From DASXHY01 sp035552155 (GTDB lineage Bacteria > Verrucomicrobiota > Verrucomicrobiia > Limisphaerales > DASXHY01): 64,000 nucleotides of DNA. Where the stretch lies: NCBI GenBank assembly GCA_035552155.1, contig DASZLX010000050.1, forward strand, positions 248,001-312,000. Direction: 5' to 3'. This document shows positions 1 to 7,482 of the stretch, in pieces (the stretch's first letter is position 1; each line of letters opens with the position of its first letter). A program made the position numbers and the translations under genes. The notes beneath the pieces are model-generated. The model was not told the origin of the DNA and searched no databases. It saw nothing but the letters and a program-made list of their open reading frames with translations.

Positions 1-2
1 TG

Positions 3-101
3 TTCATGACGGCGACGGAGGAGAACTGGCCGCAGGAATTGGGCCGGGAATTGCATAAGTGGGAGGTGAAAACGGGGGCGATAACGAAATTGGTTGAATG
101 A
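3..101 (+). CDS. C-terminal end of an unidentified gene (partial)
   Basis: An open frame runs in from the left edge and stops at TGA 99-101, giving about 32 residues that end in ..GRELHKWEVKTGAITKLVE. It is hydrophilic with no motif I recognise. It lies on the same strand as trpS, about 120 bp upstream of it. The neighbouring frames stop earlier, so this is the only frame that can continue from outside. Identity unknown; it could also be chance. Confidence 0.35.
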   Translation, partial: FMTATEENWPQELGRELHKWEVKTGAITKLVE

Positions 102-180
102 GTTAAATAGGTTAAATCAGTTAAATAAGATTCGCGGCTGCCACCGATTTAAACAGTTAACCTATTTTAACCGATTCACT
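94..180. repeat. AT-rich tandem repeat forming a long imperfect inverted repeat before trpS
   Basis: Three near copies of GTTAAATNN lie at about 102-128. A complementary stretch (TTAACCTATTTTAACC, 157-172) follows after a short loop, so arms of roughly 30 nt can fold into one large imperfect hairpin between the upstream stop codon and the trpS start at 224. No T-run follows directly, so it is not a textbook terminator. I see no tryptophan leader peptide. Confidence 0.6.
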
Positions 181-223
181 CCGCACCTTGCGTATCCTCG
201 CGGTTTCCCGCTACTTTGTCTCA

Positions 224-1189
224 ATGCGTATCTTATCGGGCATTCAACCCAGCGGCGCTCTGCATCTCGGAAATTATTTTGGGATGATGCGGCCGGCCAT
301 CGAGTTGCAGGAGAAGGGCGAGGCATTTTATTTCATCGCCAATTATCATTCGATGACGTCGCTATTCGACGCGACGGAACGCCGCGCCAATACGCTCGAC
401 GTGGCGCTGGATTTTTTGGCGTGCGGTCTGGATCCCAAGAAATCGATTTTCTTCAAACAATCCGACGTGCCCGAAGTCACTGAACTCGCCTGGCTGCTCA
501 CGACTTTGACTCCCATGGGGTTGCTGGAGCGCGGCCACAGTTATAAGGACAAAATTGCCAAGGGCATTGCGCCCAACCACGGATTGTTTGCCTATCCCGT
601 GCTGATGGCGGCGGATATTTTAATCTACGATTCCAACCTGGTGCCGGTGGGCCGCGACCAGAAGCAACACGTGGAAATGACGCGCGATATCGGGGTGAAA
701 TTCAACGAGGCTTACGGCGAGACCTTCGTGATCCCCGAGCCGCAAATTCGCGACGACGTGGCCGTGGTGCCGGGAACGGACGGCCAAAAAATGAGCAAGA
801 GCTACGCGAATACGATCGAGATTTTTGGCGATGAAAAGGCGATTCGAAAAAAAATCATGGGTATCATGATGGACAGCCGATCGCCCGCGGAACCAAAACC
901 GGACGCGGACAAGAACCTTGCCGTCCAGCTTTTGAAACTGGTCGCGCCGCCGGAGGTGGCGAAGGATTTTGAAAACCGTTTGCGCGCCGGCGGGCTCGGT
1001 TACGGCGATTTGAAGAAGGCGTTGTTCGAGCACTATTGGAATTATTTCGCGGAGGCGCGAAAAAAACGGGCGGAACTGGCGGCGAACCTGGATCACGTGA
1101 ACCACATTCTGACCGAGGGCGCGGCGAGGGCGCGTTCGCTGGCGCGGCAGGTGTTGAACCGGGCGAAAAAAGCGAGCGGGTTGGATTAA
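224..1189 (+). CDS. trpS: tryptophanyl-tRNA synthetase
   Basis: Class I aminoacyl-tRNA synthetase that charges tRNA-Trp in the cytoplasm. The 321-residue product opens with MRILSGIQPSGALHLGNYFG, where PSGALHLGN is the HIGH-type ATP motif. It also carries GRDQKQHVEMTRDI for substrate binding and KMSKS in DGQKMSKSYANTI at about residue 190. The length matches the family (about 320-340). The frame is open back to a TTG at 188, but homologous sequence starts at the ATG at 224, so I chose that start. It converges on kdsD with a 61-bp gap that holds nothing recognisable. Confidence 0.97.
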   Translation: MRILSGIQPSGALHLGNYFGMMRPAIELQEKGEAFYFIANYHSMTSLFDATERRANTLDVALDFLACGLDPKKSIFFKQSDVPEVTELAWLLTTLTPMGLLERGHSYKDKIAKGIAPNHGLFAYPVLMAADILIYDSNLVPVGRDQKQHVEMTRDIGVKFNEAYGETFVIPEPQIRDDVAVVPGTDGQKMSKSYANTIEIFGDEKAIRKKIMGIMMDSRSPAEPKPDADKNLAVQLLKLVAPPEVAKDFENRLRAGGLGYGDLKKALFEHYWNYFAEARKKRAELAANLDHVNHILTEGAARARSLARQVLNRAKKASGLD

Positions 1190-1250
1190 CCATCGTTTTT
1201 TACCCGGTGCGGCGGGATTTGTAATGAGGCGAGGCCGCGGGATGCCTTGC

Positions 1251-2222
1251 TTACATGATTTTCCACTTGGGCAAATCCTGCGAATCCACGGAGCCGATCG
1301 GCTCGCGCTTCGCGTTCACGACAATCAAATCATCGATGTTGCGCTCGTTGAAGATTTTCAGGGCCTCGACTGCCAGCGCGTCGTCGCGGATGGCGATCGG
1401 ATTCTTGGTCATCACGCTTTTGAGCGAACGCGACAGCAATTCGTTATCGGTGGACATGCGCCGGCGGAAATCGCCGTCCGTGAAGACGCCGGTGAGTTTA
1501 CCGCGGGCGTTCACGATGCTGAGGCTGCCGGATTTGGCGCGGGTCATGATGAGTAAGGCGTTCTTGACCAGCATATCCTCGCTCGCGACGGCGTTGCGCT
1601 CGCCGGCGCGCATGATGTCGCTGATGCGCAACAGCAGCGCGCGGCCAATGGCGCCGCTGGGATGGTAGCGCGCGAAATCGCTTTTCTTGAAACCGCGCGC
1701 CTGCAAGACGGCCATGGCGAGGGCATCGCCCATGACGAGCGTGGCGGTGGTGCTCGCGGTGGGAGCGAGGTTGAACGGGCAAGCTTCCCGGGCAATGCGC
1801 ACGTTCAGGATCACATCACTATATTTCGCCAGTGAAGATTTCGAGTCGCCGGTGATGGCGATGATTTTGATGGAAAACCGTTTGAACGCCGGCATCAAAT
1901 TCAGCAACTCCTCGGATTCACCGGAGTAACTCAACGCCAGAATCAGGTCGCCGTCATTGATGATGCCGAGATCGCCGTGCAAAGCGTCAACGCTGTTGAG
2001 CACGACGCTGGTGGAACCGGTGCTGGTGAGGGTGGCGGAAATTTTTTGACCGACATTGCCGGATTTGCCAATGCCGACCACCACAATTTTCCCGCGCCGA
2101 TGAAGCGTGGCAGCCACCATTTCCACCGCGCGCTGGAATGAGCCATCGAGTTGGGCCCGGACTTTTTTCAGCGCGGCGATTTCAATGTCGAAGACATTTT
2201 TGGCTTCGGCGAGGTAATTCAT
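1251..2222 (-). CDS. kdsD: D-arabinose 5-phosphate isomerase (KpsF/GutQ family)
   Basis: Interconverts ribulose 5-phosphate and arabinose 5-phosphate, the first step of Kdo synthesis for lipopolysaccharide. It has an N-terminal SIS sugar-isomerase domain (about residues 35-170, with VVVGIGKSGNVGQKISATL and LHGDLGII). Two CBS domains follow (about 205-320, with IMTRAKSGSLSIVNARGKLTGVFTDGD). At 323 residues it has the usual length. An in-frame ATG at 2360 overlaps the upstream stop codon as ATGA and would add 46 residues with no family resemblance. I prefer ATG 2222 on homology, although translational coupling from 2360 cannot be excluded. Confidence 0.93.
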   Translation of the reverse strand: MNYLAEAKNVFDIEIAALKKVRAQLDGSFQRAVEMVAATLHRRGKIVVVGIGKSGNVGQKISATLTSTGSTSVVLNSVDALHGDLGIINDGDLILALSYSGESEELLNLMPAFKRFSIKIIAITGDSKSSLAKYSDVILNVRIAREACPFNLAPTASTTATLVMGDALAMAVLQARGFKKSDFARYHPSGAIGRALLLRISDIMRAGERNAVASEDMLVKNALLIMTRAKSGSLSIVNARGKLTGVFTDGDFRRRMSTDNELLSRSLKSVMTKNPIAIRDDALAVEALKIFNERNIDDLIVVNAKREPIGSVDSQDLPKWKIM

Positions 2223-2356
2223 CCTGGGAAGAATGGCGCGACGAGGTGCGGTTTTCAACCACGAAGGATGGGCAGGCAATCGCAGACATCGCGCCATCGG
2301 AAGGCTGATTTCCGAATGGGTGCGTTTGGCTCCGGCAATTCGCGATGTAAAAAGAT

Positions 2357-2983
2357 TCATGTTGCGATATCCAGTTGGTCCGGCTTCTCAACCGGTTTTG
2401 GTTTAGGTGATTCGATTTCAAGCTGCTGCCCGTCCGGTGTGTCCTGCGCCGCTTGATGAAACCCAAATGTCCGAGGGTTTTCGACGATCTGCGCCCCCGA
2501 CGCAGCGAGGCTGGCGGGAAGCTCGGTCCGCAGCGATTCGGCGAATTTGTCACGGTCCAACTCCAGCCTGGCGCGCTTAATCCGTACCTGTTCCAGCCGC
2601 ACCGGCAACCCCGACATAGTGGCAATCGCCTTCACATCGCCCTTGGACAACGCGCGAAGCATCAAGAAACTGATTGCCGCCTCCTGGATGCGTTCCGCTG
2701 ACCAATTACCCTCTCGTTGGTGCAGGAACATTTCAATCTGCTCCACCAGGTCAGTATCATTGGCCAGCGCCTCTTCGGTTGAAAGCCAACCACGAAACTT
2801 CCATAGCAAATTGATGGAACAGGGAACCCCCACCAATTGCTCGACCAACGACATCGCCTCCTTGTACGTGTGCGTATCCAAAATCTCGATGACGGCCACT
2901 CGGTTCTCCGGCGATAATTCCTTAAGGCGGGTCAGTGCTGGTTTAAGGCTCCCGCGGGCCGTCTGTTTAATCTTTCTATTCAT
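2357..2983 (-). CDS. conserved hypothetical, resembling phage Mu gp27-like (DUF3486) proteins
   Basis: A 208-residue, mostly helical, charged protein. The central part (KFRGWLSTEEA, then AISFLMLRALSKGDVKAIATMSGL and a long charged helix KRARLELDRDKFAESLRTE) has the layout of Mu gp27-type small-terminase/packaging proteins, but I cannot confirm the family from sequence alone. The C-terminal 40 residues are low complexity and proline rich (ESPKPKPVEKPDQ). No other phage genes lie nearby, so it is probably a domesticated or solitary copy. Its stop codon touches the long possible start of kdsD. Confidence 0.6.
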   Translation of the reverse strand: MNRKIKQTARGSLKPALTRLKELSPENRVAVIEILDTHTYKEAMSLVEQLVGVPCSINLLWKFRGWLSTEEALANDTDLVEQIEMFLHQREGNWSAERIQEAAISFLMLRALSKGDVKAIATMSGLPVRLEQVRIKRARLELDRDKFAESLRTELPASLAASGAQIVENPRTFGFHQAAQDTPDGQQLEIESPKPKPVEKPDQLDIAT

Positions 2984-2989
2984 TGTCAG

Positions 2990-3020
2990 AGAAAACCGGA
3001 GAAAACCGGAGAAAACCAGC
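2990..3020. repeat. 10-bp direct tandem repeat (GGAGAAAACC, about 3 copies)
   Basis: Three consecutive copies of GGAGAAAACC, the first imperfect, begin 7 bp upstream of the ATG of the minus-strand gene 2357-2983. They sit where its ribosome-binding site and leader should be. On the transcribed strand the repeat reads GGTTTTCTCC, so it supplies no Shine-Dalgarno sequence. Copy number could vary by slippage. Confidence 0.75.
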
Positions 3021-3340
3021 AGGAGGGCTCTTTTTTGGTCTTAATTCGTTTGCGGTTTTTTTGCGAGTGTTCACTGATTGAGTTTTTAATTTAACTTTAT
3101 CAGCTACCGGCGAGGACTAAAAACTTACGGTAAGGTTTTCCATTTCTCGCAAAAGGGAGGGAATTTTGTAACAATTGCAGCGCAACCGACTTACTCGCAG
3201 CAACTTGAACAAATGCGAAGCGGTTTCGCGTTCATTTCATAACTGACGCGCGGGCGGTTTTGGTTTTGTTTCGAAGCAACGGTTGAAGTTTAAACGGTAA
3301 TTTTCAGTCGTTCCTTCGGAACTCAACGACAACCGCGTTT

Positions 3341-3390
3341 CCCGGCGATAAATCGCCGGGCTATTCTCGGGTCATCCCTCCGGGATTAAC
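3341..3390. repeat. REP-like palindromic element
   Basis: A perfect 20-nt palindrome, CCCGGCGATAAATCGCCGGG, lies at 3341-3360. A smaller one (TCCCTCCGGGA) follows within 20 bp. This two-palindrome layout is typical of dispersed extragenic elements. I recall similar elements in verrucomicrobial genomes, but cannot count copies outside this window. Confidence 0.65.
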
Positions 3391-3530
3391 AAAAACGGAC
3401 ACCCCGCTTCACCAACTGGTAATCACACCGTTGCGCGGTCGGGTGCGTATCAAGGGCGTGTTGCTCAAACCGCAACGAGGTGGGGTGCGCGCCGCCGCAC
3501 TGAAAAATCGTCCGTTTTGCTCAGAAATGC

Positions 3531-3557
3531 GGCGCGCGCGGAGCGACGCGCCCTACC
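3531..3557 (+). repeat. GGCGCGC-family interspersed repeat, copy 1
   Basis: A 27-bp unit: GGCGCGCGCGGAG, then CGACGCGCC, then CTACC. GGCGCG and CGCGCC can pair as a stem. It shares an upstream ACTGAAAAATC box with copy 2 at 5156 (boxes at about 3499 and 5127), so the full element may be about 60 bp. Other copies are at 17200 (inside a gene) and 53688. Confidence 0.8.
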
Positions 3558-3644
3558 GCGAAAGATGCAATTCGTTTAGGGCAACACCCTCAAAATTTGT
3601 GCCTCAGAAAAGTTGAAGGGATGCGGAGCAGCGTAAGATGATAG

Positions 3645-3664
3645 CCCGCGGCGTGAGCCGTGGG
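3645..3664. repeat. REP-like palindrome
   Basis: CCCGCGGC, GTGA, GCCGTGGG forms an 8-bp stem with one wobble pair and a 4-nt loop. It lies 15 bp outside the left 12-bp inverted repeat that bounds the membrane ORF 3699-4025. Confidence 0.6.
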
Positions 3665-3678
3665 AACCGGCCGCGATT

Positions 3679-3690
3679 GTTAGGTGTCAT
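3679..3690 (+). repeat. 12-bp inverted repeat, left end
   Basis: GTTAGGTGTCAT, the exact reverse complement of 4035-4046. The pair brackets the ORF at 3699-4025. The outer 7 bases fit the integron core consensus GTTRRRY, but no complete attC partner site was found on either side. Confidence 0.7.
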
Positions 3691-3698
3691 GGCGGAAA

Positions 3699-4025
3699 TC
3701 ATAAAACATGAGTCTGTCTCAACATAATCCAGACGAACGCGCCCCAAGTGAGAATCGCCAGCGTCAACGAAACGGCTGCTGGAACAACTCGTGCCCACGC
3801 GATAGCTCCGAAAACCACAACCGCAATCGCAACAGTCCCACAAATCCAAGTGCTGACCGCACTGGCATGGTCGAGAAATGGCTGGCCAAATAATGTGCCG
3901 ACAATCATCAACACCCCGGCAAAGAAAAGTGAACCGAAATGCAATCGGTAGTCTGCGGATGTCGCCTTCCTGAACCTCTCGCCGGAGGACCATCGCGCAA
4001 GCCAAACTAATAGCCAACCGGGCAT
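3699..4025 (-). CDS. small hypothetical inner-membrane protein
   Basis: A 108-residue product with three likely transmembrane segments: about 28-50 (LHFGSLFFAGVLMIVGTLFG), 58-78 (VSTWICGTVAIAVVVFGAIAW) and 80-103 (VVPAAVSLTLAILTWGAFVWIM). A charged cytoplasmic N-terminus holds WSSGERFRKATSADYR. I do not recognise a family. It is bracketed by a perfect 12-bp inverted repeat, which suggests a mobile cassette rather than part of a neighbouring operon. The start ATG at 4025 lacks a clear Shine-Dalgarno sequence. Confidence 0.6.
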   Translation of the reverse strand: MPGWLLVWLARWSSGERFRKATSADYRLHFGSLFFAGVLMIVGTLFGQPFLDHASAVSTWICGTVAIAVVVFGAIAWARVVPAAVSLTLAILTWGAFVWIMLRQTHVL

Positions 4026-4034
4026 AACGTGTGA

Positions 4035-4046
4035 ATGACACCTAAC
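4035..4046 (-). repeat. 12-bp inverted repeat, right end
   Basis: ATGACACCTAAC, the exact reverse complement of 3679-3690. It lies 10 bp upstream of the start codon of the minus-strand membrane ORF. The remaining bases to 4259 hold nothing I can identify. Confidence 0.7.
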
Positions 4047-4259
4047 ATGAGTATATCAGCCAAGCGCGAGGCATTGGAAAACCAAAGTCGTTTTAATCGC
4101 CGGTGCACAGGAATCACTCGGCCAAAGAGGATATCTTTACACCTCGAGAATTTGCACACCTTGTGAAACGATCTCTTGAGATGTCGGTAGCCCTTCGTGG
4201 AAAACATCTCACCGCGCGAATCAAAACACGCGCGCAAGAGTCCGTGCTACTTACTAAAG

Positions 4260-4955
4260 CTATTCGCCGCTGGCGCTGAATTGCTGGGATATCCGGTCGA
4301 GGCGTTTGTTGTCGGCGCGGATGCGCGAGGCGAGCGTGCGCGAGGTGGCTTGTAGGAAAGGGGTCGCGAGCGCGGGCGCTTCCTTCGCCAGGCGGGCGAA
4401 CGCGATTGAGGAAATTTTAAGCAAGGTGCTCTCCACATTCGCGATGATGTCGGCGGAACGCGGGCCGTGATCGAACAGGGCCATGTCACCGAAGAAATCG
4501 CCGGGGCCGAAGGTGGCCAGGACTGATTCCCGGTCTCCCACCATGATGCGCGCGCGCAATTCGCCTTCGAGAATGAGATACATGGCGTCGCCGGGTTCGC
4601 CCTGGCGCACCACGGTGTTCCATTGCTGAATCTGCTGCAACTCCATGAAATCGGAAAGATGGCTGAGTTGGGCGTCGTTCAGTTCGGCGAGAATTTTGAT
4701 TCGCCGCAGCGCTCCGGGGGTGACGACCGGACTGTCGTCCAGGCGGGTGAATTTTTTCCCGAAAAACATTTTCAATTCGGTGATATCCGCCGCTTTCTGC
4801 CAGGCGGAATCTCGGCGGGAGTAAACCCAGGTATGAGCGAGCACGCGTTCGTCCTTGACCCAATTGATGAGAGTCGGCAATTCGACCGGTCCATACGGGG
4901 AATCATCGATTCCCCAGATGAAATAGTCACTGGAAGTCTGCTGAGACTGAGACAT
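4260..4955 (-). CDS. GYF_2 (DUF4339) plus cyclic-nucleotide-binding domain protein
   Basis: A 231-residue cytoplasmic protein. Residues about 10-65 (YFIWGIDDSPYGPVELPTLINWVKDERV..TWVYSRRDSAWQKA) form a GYF_2-type module. Residues about 85-205 form a CRP-like cNMP-binding fold with VVRQGEPGDAMYLILEGELR and FGPGDFFGDMALFDHGPRSA; the FGDMALFDHGPRSA stretch is the phosphate-binding cassette with its Arg. A helical tail follows with no DNA-binding HTH, so it is unlikely to be a transcription factor. It more likely senses a cyclic nucleotide through protein contacts. It is monocistronic, with about 300 bp of repeat-containing DNA upstream. Confidence 0.8.
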   Translation of the reverse strand: MSQSQQTSSDYFIWGIDDSPYGPVELPTLINWVKDERVLAHTWVYSRRDSAWQKAADITELKMFFGKKFTRLDDSPVVTPGALRRIKILAELNDAQLSHLSDFMELQQIQQWNTVVRQGEPGDAMYLILEGELRARIMVGDRESVLATFGPGDFFGDMALFDHGPRSADIIANVESTLLKISSIAFARLAKEAPALATPFLQATSRTLASRIRADNKRLDRISQQFSASGE

Positions 4956-5155
4956 GAGGCTAGCCTAGCACTACATGTTTTTTTGTGAAGTCGAAAATAG
5001 TACGGATTTGGTTCCAAGGCTTTTATGGGTGCGCAGCCCGGGAAATTGGCCATGCATCCGACCCCGGCAGCAGGCGGACGAAATGCATTTTTTGGGCTAG
5101 GGCGGGTGGCGAAGCGCGGGGTTGAACTGAAAAATCATCGGTTTGGGCGGAATGC

Positions 5156-5182
5156 GGCGCGCACGGAGTGGCGCGCCCTACC
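5156..5182 (+). repeat. GGCGCGC-family interspersed repeat, copy 2
   Basis: GGCGCGCACGGAGTG, GCGCGCC, CTACC. It shares the upstream ACTGAAAAATC box with copy 1. It lies in the gene-free gap 4956-5256, which otherwise holds only a second palindrome at 5218-5237. Confidence 0.8.
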
Positions 5183-5217
5183 ACGTTTTGGTTGGACGAA
5201 GTCCGGGGTGAAAATCA

Positions 5218-5237
5218 GAGCCTCCTCACGTCGGCTC
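5218..5237. repeat. palindrome with core CTCACGTCGGC
   Basis: GAGCC, a ten-base spacer containing CTCACGTC, then GGCTC. The core CCTCACGTCGGC recurs inside thiL at 14037-14053, so this appears to be an intergenic relative of a sequence found there in frame. Confidence 0.55.
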
Positions 5238-5256
5238 CTACTAGTTAAAGCGGGAG

Positions 5257-6318
5257 TTAATCCGAGTTCGGATACGAGCCGAGAACTTTCACGTAGCTAC
5301 ATTCCTGTTCCAACTGCCCGATGGCTTTGGCGACTTTGGGGTCTTCCTGGTGGCCGTCGCAATCAATGAAGAAGAAATATTCCCACGCGCGGCGTTTGCT
5401 GGGGCGGGACTCGATCTTGGTGAGGTTGATGCGATTGCGGCGGAACGCGGCCAGGGCGTGATGCAACGCGCCGACTTTGTCCGTGATGCTCACCATGAGG
5501 CTGGTGCGGTCGTTGCCGGTGGGCGGACTGCACCGGCGGCCGAGCACCAGAAAGCGTGTGGCGTTGGCGGCGTTGTCCTGGATGTCCAACTCGAGCACGG
5601 GCAGGCCGTATTTTTCGGCGGCCAGCACGCCGGCGATGGCGGCGGAGTTTTTTTCCCGGGCGGCGAATTCGGCCGAGCGCGCGTTGGAGGAAGTCTCGAT
5701 GATTTCGACGTGGGGCAAATTATTCTGGATCCACGCGCGGCATTGCGCGAGGGATTGCGGGTGGACGTATAATTTTTTGATTTGTTTGCGCGGAGACTGG
5801 CTGAGCAGGCATTGCTGCACGGGCAAAATGATTTGCGCCACCACTTTCAAATCGCTGTCCACGAACATATCAAGCGTGTGCGTGACGACGCCCTCGGTGG
5901 AATTCTCGACGGGCACGACGCCGTAATCCGCGCGATTTTTGCTGACCTCGGCGAAGACGTCGCCAATGGTTTTCTGCGGCGAATAAAGCAGGCTGGAGCC
6001 GAATTTCCGGATGGCGGCCTGGTGCGTGAACGTAGCCTCGGGCCCGAAGTAGGCGATGGTCATGGATTTCTCCAATGACAACGCGCTGGACATGATTTCG
6101 CGGTAGATGGCCTGGAGGGAATTGTTGGTGATGGGGCCGTTGTTCTGCGAATAGATGCGTTCGAGCACGGCGCGCTCGCGGTGGGGCGCGTAAATTTCCT
6201 CGCCGGCCTTGAGCTTGATTTCGCCTATGGCCAGCACGTGCTTCGTGCGCTCGTTCAGGAGCTTCACGATTTGCGCGTCCAGCTTGTCAATGGCCTTGCG
6301 ATGTTCGGAAATGTTCAC
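5257..6318 (-). CDS. pheA: bifunctional chorismate mutase / prephenate dehydratase (P-protein)
   Basis: Makes phenylpyruvate from chorismate in phenylalanine synthesis. An AroQ chorismate-mutase domain (residues about 3-85, RKAIDKLDAQIVKLLNER) is followed by the dehydratase domain (about 88-270, IAYFGPEATFTHQAA, VPVENSTEG, and NATRF with the key Thr-Arg-Phe). A C-terminal ACT domain (about 280-350, SLMVSITDKVGALHHALAAF) is the likely site of phenylalanine feedback. I chose GTG 6318 (353 residues), because the longer frame from 6396 adds a non-conserved Ser/Phe-rich stretch encoded by GGAAGA-type repeats. Confidence 0.95.
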   Translation of the reverse strand: MNISEHRKAIDKLDAQIVKLLNERTKHVLAIGEIKLKAGEEIYAPHRERAVLERIYSQNNGPITNNSLQAIYREIMSSALSLEKSMTIAYFGPEATFTHQAAIRKFGSSLLYSPQKTIGDVFAEVSKNRADYGVVPVENSTEGVVTHTLDMFVDSDLKVVAQIILPVQQCLLSQSPRKQIKKLYVHPQSLAQCRAWIQNNLPHVEIIETSSNARSAEFAAREKNSAAIAGVLAAEKYGLPVLELDIQDNAANATRFLVLGRRCSPPTGNDRTSLMVSITDKVGALHHALAAFRRNRINLTKIESRPSKRRAWEYFFFIDCDGHQEDPKVAKAIGQLEQECSYVKVLGSYPNSD

Positions 6319-6367
6319 AGGGAAGGTAGAATGCAGAAGGAAGGAGGAAGAAGCAAATGCGCTTTCG

Positions 6368-6877
6368 CTATTCGCAAAACCGCCGCAAAACGGCATTCAC
6401 GAATCCGAAGCGCGAAATAGAGACGGCTTTGTCGAGTTCCTGTTGTTCTTCAGCCTCGATTTTGTCAACGACTCCGCTGTATTTGGCCGAGTCCTTGTTC
6501 AAATCGGCCTTCCATCCGTCAACGACTTCCTCCACTTTTTGCAATTGCGCTTTATCCATCCAAACCCCGCCGCAGTCGGTGCACTTGTGCAGGATGATTC
6601 CGCTGGTGCCGCCGTAATTGAAATGCTCCATCCGGACATTTTCGCACGCGGGGCAATTCAATTCATCACGGTCTTCATTTTCCACGGTGAGAATCTGTTT
6701 GTCCACCGCCGCCAGTGACGCGATTTCTTCAGGCGTGAATACTTCGTCGTGATGTTCAACGAGTTTTTGAAGTTCGCCGGCGTGAAGCCACTCGCCCTGG
6801 CAACCGGAGCAAACTTCCACAATCTGCCCATCGTATTCGGTCGGTTGAAGAACAGAGGCGCAACGGGGGCATTTCAT
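6368..6877 (-). CDS. zf-TFIIB zinc-ribbon protein
   Basis: A 169-residue protein with two zinc ribbons. The first is CPRCASVL..CSGCQGEWLHAGEL (about 3-36) and the second CPACENVRMEHF..CTDCGGVWMDKAQL (about 72-108). Each has two CxxC pairs followed by the family's G.W.....L signature. The C-terminal third is charged and helical. Members are small proteins of unknown function, presumed nucleic-acid or protein binding. The start ATG 6877 is chosen because MKCPRC begins the conserved domain. It lies upstream of pheA on the same strand with a 49-bp gap. Confidence 0.85.
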   Translation of the reverse strand: MKCPRCASVLQPTEYDGQIVEVCSGCQGEWLHAGELQKLVEHHDEVFTPEEIASLAAVDKQILTVENEDRDELNCPACENVRMEHFNYGGTSGIILHKCTDCGGVWMDKAQLQKVEEVVDGWKADLNKDSAKYSGVVDKIEAEEQQELDKAVSISRFGFVNAVLRRFCE

Positions 6878-7009
6878 AAATCGAAGGTTAGGCGCGCGTT
6901 GTTGCTCGCCGCAATACAAAATTTTTCAGGAGGGTTTTTCCTGCTCCAAGTGTTTTTCGCCTTGGGGATTTTCCGCACACCGAAGTTCAGAGGCTCACAA
7001 TCATTTCCG

Positions 7010-7225
7010 TCACGCAAAAACCAATCTCCCGCGCGGTTGGGGAATAGCATGGCCATCGTCTTTCGCGGTTTTGATCCAAAACTCAATCGCATCCTCAGCA
7101 TTTTTTATGGCGTCCTGCCGTGTCGTGCCGTGGGCCATGCAACCGGGGAGTTCCGGCACTTCCACAACATAGGCGTTATCTTCGACGCTCCACCAGATGA
7201 TCATCTCGTAACTATTCGGCTTCAT
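7010..7225 (-). CDS. hicB: HicB-family antitoxin (short form)
   Basis: A 71-residue protein with the partial RNase-H-like HicB fold: YEMIIWWSVEDNAYVVEVPELPGCMAHGTT, then the helix RQDAIKNAEDAIEFWI. In the family it binds and neutralises HicA. It ends soon after the fold (PRGRLVFA), without the C-terminal ribbon-helix-helix or HTH segment that longer HicB proteins use for autorepression. The ATG overlaps the hicA stop codon as ATGA (7222-7225), so the two are translationally coupled. Confidence 0.88.
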   Translation of the reverse strand: MKPNSYEMIIWWSVEDNAYVVEVPELPGCMAHGTTRQDAIKNAEDAIEFWIKTAKDDGHAIPQPRGRLVFA

Positions 7226-7464
7226 ACTAATTTATAGTTTGTCAGAATCCGTCGCACTTGTCGAACCTGATAAGGTTTTGCCTGCGAACCTTCTCGTTGA
7301 AGATTGATGCGTTCCATGACACCAGATTTCGTAAAAATATGATGACTGCCGGACACGCGCATTTGAAAACCTTTCGCCTGCAACAAATGGCACAATTCTT
7401 CAAAACGGATGTTTGCGTCAGATTCTCCCCGTAAGAGTTTTTCGAGAATCTTTTCGACGCTCAT
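7222..7464 (-). CDS. hicA: HicA-family mRNA interferase toxin
   Basis: An 80-residue toxin with the dsRBD-like HicA fold. The GSHHIFTKSG motif (about 39-48) carries the catalytic His, and YQVRQVRRIL lies near the C-terminus. In the family it cleaves mRNA when HicB is lost. The N-terminal 20 residues (MSVEKILEKLLRGESDANIR) form a short extra helix. It is the first gene of the pair and starts 18 bp after scpB stops on the same strand, so it may be co-transcribed with scpAB. Confidence 0.88.
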   Translation of the reverse strand: MSVEKILEKLLRGESDANIRFEELCHLLQAKGFQMRVSGSHHIFTKSGVMERINLQREGSQAKPYQVRQVRRILTNYKLV

Positions 7465-7482
7465 GGTGCCGGATTTCGTTGA

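Larger units (their letters stand above)
3021..3698. other. gene-free, repeat-rich interval
   Basis: About 680 bp with no credible coding frame. It holds two REP-like palindromes (3341-3360 and 3645-3664), one copy of the GGCGCGC family (3531-3557) and AT-rich stretches near 3060-3110 that may carry the promoter of the gene at 2357-2983. Short frames here have no homologous look or codon bias. Confidence 0.6.

Noticed and set aside
94..223. T-box or trp attenuator before trpS
   Set aside because: No specifier loop, T-box sequence or Trp-rich leader peptide can be seen.
3560..4120. Complete integron attC site around the membrane ORF
   Set aside because: Only one core 7-mer was found at each end; no matching partner core within 130 bp and no integrase, so an attC cannot be claimed.
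4007..4237. 76-codon minus-strand frame overlapping the right 12-bp inverted repeat
   Set aside because: No coding character; overlaps the start of the better-supported membrane ORF.
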